A stretch of 64,000 nt of DNA from Piliocolobus tephrosceles (taxonomy: Eukaryota > Chordata > Mammalia > Primates > Cercopithecidae): assembly GCF_002776525.5 (NCBI RefSeq), contig NC_045443.1, positions 43,663,484 through 43,727,483 of the forward strand, read 5' to 3'. Under the pieces are notes generated by a model. It was not told the DNA's origin. It searched no databases and worked only from the letters and a program-made list of their open reading frames with translations. Shown here one piece after another: positions 55,798-64,000 of this stretch (positions are counted from its first letter, which is position 1; every line of letters begins with the position of its first letter). The position numbers and the translations under genes were made by a program.

Positions 55798-56110
55798 GGG
55801 TCCTCCTGGTGTCCTCATCCTCATGTTGATGAGTGAGTTCTCACTCTGTTAGTTCCCACAAAAGCCAGTTGTTAAAAAGAGCCTGGCACCTCTCTTTTCA
55901 CTCTTGCTTCCTCTCTCACCATCTGAGCACCACACAGGCTCCCCTTCACCTTTTACCATGAGTGTGAGCAGCCTAAAGCTCTTGCCTGTTGTAGGGGCCC
56001 AATCTTAAACTTTTCTAGTCATCACAATTATGAGCTGAATAAACCTTTTTTCTTTATAAATTATCTACCCAGCCTCAGATATTTCCTAATAGCAACACTA
56101 GACAAAGAGA
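55798..56110 (+). mobile_element. MaLR LTR fragment (MST/MLT1 type), plus strand
   Basis: It follows the 3' two-thirds of MST/MLT1-type LTRs: GAGTGAGTTCTCACTCTGTT, CACCTTTTACCATGAGTGTG, TGAATAAACC (polyadenylation signal) and TTATAAATTATCTACCCAGC. The 5' part is missing. Confidence 0.75.
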
Positions 56111-56196
56111 TCTAAGAACTGTTGATGTTTCAGTTGGTTCAGCTTTTCACTTTTTGTTAGGTCAAAGTGGCAACTTTCAAGCTTCATATGTGCTGG

Positions 56197-56420
56197 AAGT
56201 TGTTGATGTGTTTTTAAAATAAATGTTATTTTAAAATATAGATAATTTTATGGTAACATTCTTGAAAATAGGTAACTCTCTCTGATAGTTTTCAGTTGTA
56301 ATTTTTCACGCCTCATAGTTAACTAAAGGATTACAAAAAATATTTAACAATATCATTAATCTGAATAATGGATGCAAAAGTAACTATTTTGACAACTGAT
56401 GATTTTGATAACTATGTACC
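56197..56420 (+). repeat. Unassigned repeat block, copy B (partner at 36843-37082)
   Basis: Same order and orientation of matching segments as copy A, with a gap of about 17 bp near 56365 relative to copy A. Not assigned to a known family. Confidence 0.7.
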
Positions 56421-58998
56421 TCTGAAAAGCACTTTGGTCAGTAAACATTAAGAAAGCCAGTATGGAGAGTTTGGTGAAGTAGAAATGTTAAACTGTTTTC
56501 TAGCAATAGAGTTGTTGCTTTTTCATTAACTAGCACTTATTCTTACATCAATTCTTTTTTATATCCTCAAAATCATAATACCTGAGTTCAGCAGTTTGTT
56601 CCAGGGAAAATAATTGAATCCGTTTTGGTCAAATAGAATGCCATCAGTTACCCTTATTTACCTAAATTTAACAGGCATGTGAAATTGAATCCCATGGGCT
56701 ACACACACTACTTTCTGATATTTATTATCTTGCTGAAGGTGAGCAGAACAACAGCTTTGCTCTTGCCCTGTGATTTTAGAGATAATATCTTGTTGACAAC
56801 GGGCTTGGGCACTAGTGCTTTTGGAGGTGATGTGTTTGTCTAGTTGGAACCAGGGGTCTGAGAGATAGCATCATTCCCACTGCGCCTGATTTAACTTGGC
56901 CTTGGATGATATCACAGATGGGGTTGGAACTTTCCACAGGAGATTACACAAATTTAACCATTATTTCAAGATTGTATCTTTTTGTTTGAACAACTTAGCT
57001 CCAGAGATAACATTTTATAGACCCATGCTCCTTCTAAACTAATGTTACTGTCATTTGGATCTATTCTGATGTCTTTCCCATAGACAATGGATTTTTACTG
57101 AGTCATCCTTGGTCTATTTTTTTCCTGATCCTCACTGGGTTATTTGTGAGAGAGCTGGGGCCACTAGTAAAATCTCTGATTCTTGGTTACTGATTTTATC
57201 TGTGCAAAACAAACCAGAACAGACGGATGAAGCCATTGACAGAACCTCTTGCTACTATGCTGGAAAGCAGAGGCTCAGACTGTATTAGAATGATTAATGT
57301 ACAGGGCGAGGGATTTTGTTTTGATCCTGGTTACATCTTCAGCATTTTTGGGTGGGACAAAATCTGTAAAGTAACGTTTATGGAAGTAAACAGCTGATTG
57401 ATAGGACAGTCTTGGTTAGCCCTTTCAACCAGATGTCTAAGCATCAAGTGATAGAGCTAGATTAGGCTATGACCCTTGAGTTTCTGATGAAAGGAAGCCA
57501 ACTTTTTATTCCTGAGATTGTGTTCATTCTGTGCTTCTTATTTGACAACAGAATATAACACCCCTGGGTCAGTAGAGCCAGAGCAATTTGGAACGTCAAC
57601 ATTTAACATACTTAGAGCTAGAAGGGCCAATTTAGACAAATTAAGCAAAAAAGATTGTTTCCTTTGAGTATAGACTGTCTGTCGAAGAAGACTCAAATTC
57701 TGTTCATGGCTATGCTCTAGTGTTTTGGTTGGCTGGTTTAGAGGTTCTGGTGTTTTCCCACCTCTCCAAAGTAAAATATTGACAGAAATGAATTCAATGA
57801 GCTGATGAGGGAAGAAGAGTGAGTGGGATGAGATTGAGCAGATTCTGGGATTTTATAAACATCTTGGTGCTTTGGGAGGACTTGGGCATGATTTGATGTC
57901 TTCTGATGGGAAGGTGAAGTATTCTGGGCAGCTGGTGGAACTCTATACTTCAAATTTGCTCTCTTGTTTTCTTCTGTAGAGCTGAGGGCTATGCCCTGCC
58001 ACCAGGCCACAAAGTGTCACAGGTATGCCCAATGCCCAGCCAGCACTACATTGTGGTTCTCACAAGGGCTCCTCTTCTCAGTGATGTCCTTCAAAGCTAG
58101 CTAGGGCTTAGGTGTGCACCCCTTCCCCCAGGACCCAGAAGACATGTCAGGTTGTCCTGGCTCCCCAACCAGCCCAATCCAACCCTAAATAAAAACTTGA
58201 GCTTAAAAGAGGGGCAGATTTCTGTATACCAGTGTATTATGCAGTTGAGAAGGAAATTAAGAACCCCGAGTTCTCTCCTCAGATATGCTCTGGATTTGGG
58301 CTCTCAGCTTTTGGAGTGCTGATTGATTGTGTTACATTGCACAGCTTATTATAAAGCTAAGTCTTATTCTTACTATAATCCTCCTGCTTAATTAATTCAA
58401 GAACATTTAGTTCCAGGTACTAAGATTAGGGAAGGCGATCTGAACCTCCTTGGCCTGAGCTTCCTGTTTCCACGTGAAAAGACCTCCACTAGTTTCACCC
58501 TCCAGGCACTCCCACCTAATAATACTGAGATAAGAGGCTGGTCAGCCAGGTGTGTCTCAGCCCCTTCCTCTTTCCACAGATTCTAGTCTGCTCCTCCAAG
58601 CCCTCCACTGTAGAATGGAAGCCTGTGGTTTTCCTGGCACTGTGCATGACTGAGAAGGTCAGTGTGGCTAATTCTGAGCTTCAACATCAGGAAGCCCATA
58701 GTTCCTTCACACTGAGCCGCCTCCTGCAGCGCAGTCATTCTCGGTAATAAAGCTGATATTTTAATCAATATCTGCCTTACTCTTTCATCTTGTCCCTCAT
58801 TTGGTTTAGAACTCAGGTGGGGAAAACAAATGTTTACTTTATTGGATTCCTAACCATGTGTTTGGCAGACACAGATGAATAAACACAGTTTCTATTCTCA
58901 GGAAATTCACAGAGCAATGGTGGGAGGTGGGTAGATAGAAACAGAAGCAAAAAAAAAAAAAAAAAAAGTGAATTGGTGTAACTGGGGAAGTGGTGTAG
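56421..58998. other. Single-copy sequence with one exon-like stretch
   Basis: The longest stretch here without recognised repeats. 58430-58790 might be an old LTR or contain a small exon: a strong acceptor-like CCTTCCTCTTTCCACAG ends at 58579, an open 78 bp follows, then a GT at 58658. An AATAAA lies near 58746. No protein family is recognised. A short A run lies at 58948-58967. Confidence 0.4.
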
Positions 58999-59205
58999 TG
59001 CAGTTCAAGAGCTTCAACTCTGGACTCATTCAATCTTAGATGCATTCCTAAATGTGCCACTTAATAGATGAGACCCTGGAGAAGTAACTTTGCCTCAGTG
59101 CCTCAATTTTCTCATCTATAAAATAGGAATTAGAATACCCACCTCACAGATTATAAAGATCCAATGAGATGATATGTCTAAATTGTTCAGCACAGTGCCA
59201 AGCAT
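58999..59205 (+). repeat. MIR
   Basis: Good MIR match: TTCAACTCTGGACTCATTCA, GAGAAGTAACTTTGCCTCAG, TCTCATCTATAAAATAGGAA, CAGCACAGTGCCAAGCATGA. Confidence 0.85.
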
Positions 59206-60075
59206 GAAGAAAAATCACCCTTTTGACTGTTGTTATTATAAGTGTGACATATATGCTGTGTAATCACATGTCTTTTCATGTGAGTGCTATTATCCAAAGA
59301 GAGATAGAAAAGAATTCTGTCTATATCATAGAGCAATGACAAGCAAAGCAACCCCAGATTGTAGCTAATATATATTCTGGAGCATCACCTTGTAGGTTCT
59401 AGTTTGCTTTTCAATCTGTCAATTGAGTGGTAGCTACTCTCCAGCCTGGCATCAGGCACCAGGCAGAGAGGGACAGGCAATCTCCAGGTTAGTGCAGCAC
59501 GAATGTGTATTGGTTTATGAAAGCAGCTACCTCCCACATGCAAGAGAAGAGTAAAAGAGAAGAATAGAAGAGAAAAGACAAGAAAAAAAGGAGGAGGCGA
59601 GGAAAAGGAAGGAAAACGAGGAAAGGGGAGAGGAGGAAAGGGAAGAATATTCTGTTCCTTCCAATAAATATGGCTGTGCAACAGTTTACATTAATATCAC
59701 CAAAGTGATCAAATTAACTTATGGACTCACAGAATAATAATTCAAAATTGATACAAGGAAGTCACATGCAAATTAGGATGGACAGAAGACACATAGAAAG
59801 AGGGATATGCATAAAAGATGCAGGGGAAAGACTTCATGAAGAAATATGGAAAGGAAATAGAGAACTGTACTACCATCCTCCTTTATCTGTCAATTTCTAC
59901 TAAGAAGTTTTATACTCTTATTATATAATTATAAAGTTCACATATACACTTTCTGATCTACTCTATCTCTACAAGATACTCAGTCTTTATGAGATGACTT
60001 TTTTCATATCCAGTTCTTGCTCTTGTTTTAATGTTCTGGTAGTTCAATCACTTTGCATCAGGAAGGAGAGTCTCT
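59206..60075. other. Single-copy sequence with a purine-rich tract
   Basis: 59543-59648 is about 105 bp of A and G with few interruptions (AGGAGGAGGCGAGGAAAAGG). The rest shows no repeat or gene. Confidence 0.5.
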
Positions 60076-60411
60076 CTCTTTTTTTTTTTTTTTTCTTTTT
60101 CTTTCTTTTTTTTTTCTTTTGAGACAGTCTTGCTCTGTCACCCAGGCTGGAGTGCAATGGCGCAATCTCGGGTCATTGCAACCTCTGCCTCCTGGATTCA
60201 AATTATTCTCCTGCCTCAGCCTCCTGAGTAGCTGGGAATACAGGCGTGCACCACCACACCCGGCTAATTTTTTTTTTTTTTTTGGTATTTTTAGTAGAGA
60301 CAGAGTTTCACCATGTTGGTCAGGCTGGTCTGGAGCTCCTGACCACGTGATCTGCCCACCTTGGCTTTCGAAAGTGCTGGGATTACAGGTGTGAGCCACT
60401 ACGCCTGGCCA
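60076..60411 (-). mobile_element. Antisense Alu, AluS type
   Basis: Long T/C-interrupted tail (60076-60120) and an expanded middle T run (60268-60282). The body carries S-type features. Both strands show 113-codon frames that are pure Alu. Confidence 0.95.
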
Positions 60412-60779
60412 AGACCCTTCTTTTTAATATCAACATCCAACCGTCTACTTATGACCACACCCCGCCAACCTCCATCCACCTGGCTGCTCTATTCCAGTTG
60501 CAGCAGCCTCCTTCTTTCTCTTTAGCATTTGAGGTTCCTTTGGCTGGGATGTCCATCCCCCTGACTTCCACACTGCTTGCACCTTCACTTTCCTTGGATC
60601 CTGCCAATACTACCTTATTGGGAAAACTTTCTCTGGCCACTTTATTTCAATGAGAACTCTATCTCCCCAGAATACTCCTTCCCTTTTCTCCTGCTTTATT
60701 ATTCTCCAAAGCCATAATCTCCATCTAACACAGTATATACCTTTACACATTTGCTGGCTTATTGTTGTCTTTCCTTCTG
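60412..60779. other. Single-copy sequence, no feature recognised
   Basis: No named repeat or exon is supported. Confidence 0.4.
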
Positions 60780-61170
60780 TCTTAGGTTGGATTTCCTAGA
60801 AACAGAACCTGAGAGAAGAATTCAGGTATATGTTGAGGGAGTGCTCTTCAGGGAAACCTGTAAAGGGAGGGAATGATGCAGGATAGTGTGAGTGAAGCAG
60901 CCAGGCAAGGGTATGCTTCCAGGGAGGTCTAGCCATGAGAAAGAATGTTGCACTAATTGCATCTGGAGGCAAGAGACCCAGTCTTTGTACCCGCCTGTCA
61001 GTCAGTCATTGGCTGTGTGCTGAGTTTGGGGCATTGTGACTTCCTGGCTGAGACAACGCCCTTGCACTGAGGTCAATTCTCTTGGGAATGGGGCAGCTGG
61101 GAGCCAACATGCATAGAAACTGGGAGAGGAAGTGTTGGCCAGGTAAAAGGCATCCGAGACAGGCAACTAA
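60780..61170. repeat. Probable old interspersed repeat, family not identified
   Basis: CTTAGGTTGGATTTCCTAGA, AACAGAACCTGAGAGAAGAA and GTCAGTCAGTCATTGGCTG resemble a widespread old LTR-type repeat I cannot name with confidence. Confidence 0.4.
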
Positions 61171-61243
61171 ATGACATCTAACACTTTCATTACAGTGTAA
61201 TCTCCATGGTATTTCAGGCTTTCTGGTTTGCTCTGTGCTGTAT

Positions 61244-61312
61244 TTCTAGCACACAGAACACAGCCTGGCACATAGTAAGTCTTCAATAAATATTTGTTGA
61301 ATGACTTAATAA
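61244..61312 (+). mobile_element. L2 LINE 3' end, plus strand
   Basis: GAACACAGCCTGGCACATAG and TCAATAAATATTTGTTGAAT are the L2 tail. Confidence 0.8.
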
Positions 61313-61317
61313 TCTTA

Positions 61318-61500
61318 GTGAACTGGTGCAATGTGTATGCCAGGGGACATAATGGTGAATGACACAGATATGGTCCCTGCCCTCGTGGAGGTACGGTTTC
61401 ATGGGAATGCAGACACGGGCAATTCAAACACAGTTTGATCAGTTCTATCACAAGAAAAGCAGAGTGGGCTAAGAACACACAGTAGAGACACTTAAACCCC
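61318..61500 (-). mobile_element. L2 LINE 3' region, antisense
   Basis: GGTGAATGACACAGATATGG, TCCCTGCCCTCGTGGAGGTA and GATCAGTTCTATCACAAG are antisense L2. It lies tail-to-tail with the L2 end just to the left. Confidence 0.7.
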
Positions 61501-62319
61501 AGAATTTGGAAAGGGCAAGTACTAGAAACTTTGCGGTATGGTCCAGGTCTGTGTTTTTCATTGTAATTATTCATAGAAAGCAGAGGGCACATTAACAAAG
61601 TCGGGAAAATATTTGCAAGACTGCAGAATTACTCTGAAGATTCTAATGTGGTTTTGTTTCACCCGTGATTTCTGTCACAAATAGAAAGATCAAAGGCTGA
61701 ACGACCTGAACCAGGACTTCTTACATTTGCCCCACGGTGTCTGTTGTCTCACCTTCACAATGAGAGGGTTGAATTTGAATTTCCTTCCTCAGGACTCTGG
61801 AGGGGCCTGGGTATTGGGCTCTGCCCATTCTGTGGTAGGAAATGAGGGAATGCCAGCCAGTCAACCATTACTGCCAGCTGGTCAGTGTTTCCTGGGATTG
61901 AGAGATTGCCTTGGACATTTGGGAATTGGCATAGTTTTCCTTTAAAAGTATCAGTGTGGTATTTATTAGGTGGCTTAGTAGGTAGGTCCATTTAAAAAAG
62001 AGAACTCCATTCCCCTGAAGAAAGCAGACAGCTACCACAGTGATGCCTTGGCCTCAGTTGGTGCTTGGTAACCCCAGTAATCAATGAATGTATTTGTAAG
62101 GTCTGGTCTGTCTAGGGGATTCTATACTGCACGGATGCAAACTGCCTTCCCCAACTTTTCCCAATTTGGTTTATACAGCTGTGTGTAAGATCCCAAATAT
62201 CTGGGGGAACGTGTGTGCGTATGTGTGTGTGTGTGCATGCACATATGAGCTTGTGAATAGTTGGGGAAAGGCCAGATGAGTTGAACTGGGGTAGTGTCTT
62301 CAACTACAGCATGACTTTT
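61501..62319. other. Single-copy sequence with a short (TG)n
   Basis: No exon is supported. A short GT-rich run lies at 62213-62236. The last 16 bases, CTACAGCATGACTTTT, are the left duplication of the next Alu. Confidence 0.45.
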
Positions 62320-62604
62320 TTGGAGAGAGGGTCTTGCTCTGCTGCCCAGGCTGGAGTAGGTGGCACAATCACAGCTCACTGCAGCCTCAACCTCCTGGGC
62401 TCAAGTGATCCTCCTGCCTCAGCCTCCCAAGTGGGTGAGACCACAGATGTGAGCCACCAGACCCAGCTAATTTGTTTTGTACTTTTTGTAGAGACAGGGT
62501 CTCACTATGTTACCCAGGCTGGTCTCAAACTCCTGGACTCAAGTGATCCTCCTGCCTTGGCCTCCAAAAGTGCTGGATTATAGGTGTGAACCCCTGCGTC
62601 CAGC
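62320..62604 (-). mobile_element. Antisense AluJ-type element
   Basis: Old Alu features in antisense (CTCAACCTCCTGGGCTCAAG, GTAGAGACAGGGTCTCACTA). A perfect 16-base duplication flanks it: 62304-62319 and 62605-62620. Confidence 0.96.
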
Positions 62605-62620
62605 CTACAGCATGACTTTT

Positions 62621-63344
62621 AATGTTTGATAGTCGTGTGCCTTTGGACATTTTCATAATTCATCCTGGAAAATGGTAAAAAAAAAAAAAAAAGTTTTGTT
62701 GAAATATAAAAAGGCCATTGAAATGTCACAGAGTGGTTACCTAACAGTAAATTACACAAGGCCTGAAGGTAGGGGTGGGAGAGGGGATATTAGTCAGGAA
62801 TTTCTAGTAATTTGAAGCCATGCAAAAACAACAACGTTCTCAGGCATTATTGTGTTTGTTGCTAACTTCTGGCAGAGCAATTTTGAGGGTTTTTAGCTCT
62901 TCCCAGTCTGGGCAGTCACGTTGGGCTTGTCACTTCTGCCTCTTGCTTGTGCTGTGTTCATGCCCTGAATGGGTGCTCTTGATTGGCTGCTGCCTTACCC
63001 ACCCCTTGGCACAGCTGCCTTGAGGTCTGCCATGTTCATTGGGGCCCACTCTGCTAATTTATTTTGCCGGCTTTGTGCTTAAATTTCTTCTAGATTCGGA
63101 GCTTTGATTGAAAGAATATAATATGTCACAAAAATAGCTTGTTTCACTTACCAAATACTAAGTTTTTGCAAGATGATAGTTCTTTAGAAAGAACTACTTC
63201 CTGAATGCTAGTTAGTTACAAAATTTGCTTTATATAAGTTTGTTGAATGTTAGAATATTTGTGAAAATAGAGGTGGGTGCATAATGTCATGGTTCATTAA
63301 TTGAATGCTGACCTAAATAACGATAGGATGGTATATGGGAGGAG
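62621..63344. other. Single-copy sequence, no feature recognised
   Basis: An A run at 62678-62692; otherwise nothing nameable. A 67-codon frame at 62820-63023 has no motif. Confidence 0.4.
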
Positions 63345-63480
63345 TCCTGGTCTAGGAGGCAGGAAAGGATGGTTCTTGGTACTGCTTGATTATGACCTTT
63401 GGCAAATCCCTTGACCTCTCTTGGCCTCAGTTTCTCCACAGAACTAGATAATGCATAAGAATCCTTCTAACTATAAGCAA
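63345..63480 (+). repeat. MIR
   Basis: GAGTCCTGGTCTAGGAGGCA, ATTATGACCTTTGGCAAATC and CTTGGCCTCAGTTTCTCCAC follow the MIR core. Confidence 0.78.
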
Positions 63481-64000
63481 AGCTCTAGGTCTATGTAGCT
63501 GGAAAGCTTGCAAAATCAGCAAGGGTGTGTGTTTTCATTCAGGTATCTTAAACTCATCTTCTAGAACTTGTGAAAAATAAAGCCAAACAGTTGAAGGCTC
63601 CAGTATATCTGATACCCTAACTTAATTTTGATCAAATGTTGTTTTTATACGAAATAGATTACTAAGATAATAATATACTTGGGTAAAATGTATTGGCTCT
63701 AGACAAAGAATTTGTTTTTTTAGCTCTGCCAGTTCTTATAAGGGAAAGCTGATATTTTCTTCAGAAGTGGGGTACAGTCTCCCTTGGGAGAGCTCAATGC
63801 CATATAAGCCAACACATATACTGCCCTAGGGCTTAAACAATTCTATGCTGGAGATAATCAGAAATATGTACATATTTCTTTTTTCTTAAGCAACACCCAA
63901 CAAATTCAGAAAGTTATCATATTTGAATTGTTTTCCTTTTCAGAGGAGAGATGTGCAATACTGAATAAGGAGAGAAATACTTTTCTAGGAAGTATTTTTG
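63481..64000. other. Single-copy sequence to the window end
   Basis: No repeat, exon or RNA gene is recognised. Confidence 0.45.

Noticed and set aside
60053..60399. 113-codon frames on both strands as proteins
   Set aside because: Both are translations of an Alu element.
63188..63206. Short palindrome AGTTCTTTAGAAAGAACT
   Set aside because: Too short and isolated to call an operator or hairpin in mammalian DNA.
1..64000. A new defence, toxin or metabolic gene cluster
   Set aside because: No host coding gene is supported anywhere; the content is retroelements, fossil transposons and single-copy non-coding DNA.

Overview
This window is primate genomic DNA. It carries 14 Alu copies, including AluY-type ones, two essentially full-length primate-lineage LINE-1s of L1PA type, one L1PB/L1MA-type LINE-1, a complete THE1 (MaLR) element, and older mammalian repeats (L2, MIR, MER5A, L1M). 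The organism is therefore a catarrhine primate. Human is the default reading, but one Alu (42882-43156) carries markers I associate with Old World monkey Alu lineages, so macaque or a relative is not excluded. I found no host protein-coding exon I can defend, no tRNA, rRNA or CRISPR array, and no intact coding gene. All long open frames belong to retroelements or are shadows on their opposite strand.

Layout. 120-9979 is an old antisense L1M. A full-length antisense L1PA (2113-8756) sits inside it, and that L1PA holds an antisense Alu (4971-5238). An AluY (9980-10301) and an orphan L1 5' UTR on the plus strand (10329-12345) follow, then an antisense L1MA 3' end (13102-14528). 14529-21790 is mostly old single-copy sequence with MIR, L2, three Alus and simple repeats. 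21790-24255 is a plus-strand L1M broken by two LTRs. 25109-31294 is a full-length plus-strand L1PA with an 11-bp target-site duplication; ORF1 has two lesions and ORF2 four. 31305-39690 is quieter (AluJ, L2, MIR, MER5A, microsatellites, AluS). 39690-55795 is one antisense L1M spread over 16 kb by a plus-strand L1PB-type L1 (44122-49790), five Alus and a THE1 provirus (53120-55444). 55800-64000 holds a MaLR LTR fragment, old single-copy DNA, MIR, L2 and two Alus.

Nothing here works together as a pathway. The content is layered transposition plus local repair events. The most notable signal is a 62-bp stretch (2272-2333) in the 3' end of the antisense L1PA. It replaces roughly 230 bp of normal L1 sequence and matches the flanking L1M at 738-799 at 58 of 62 positions, including bases I do not expect in other L1s. 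It looks like a templated repair insertion. Other observations are a pair of unassigned similar blocks 19 kb apart, rearranged L1M segments, local tandem duplications and one exon-like sequence. Subfamily names were assigned by eye from remembered consensus features and should be read as approximate.
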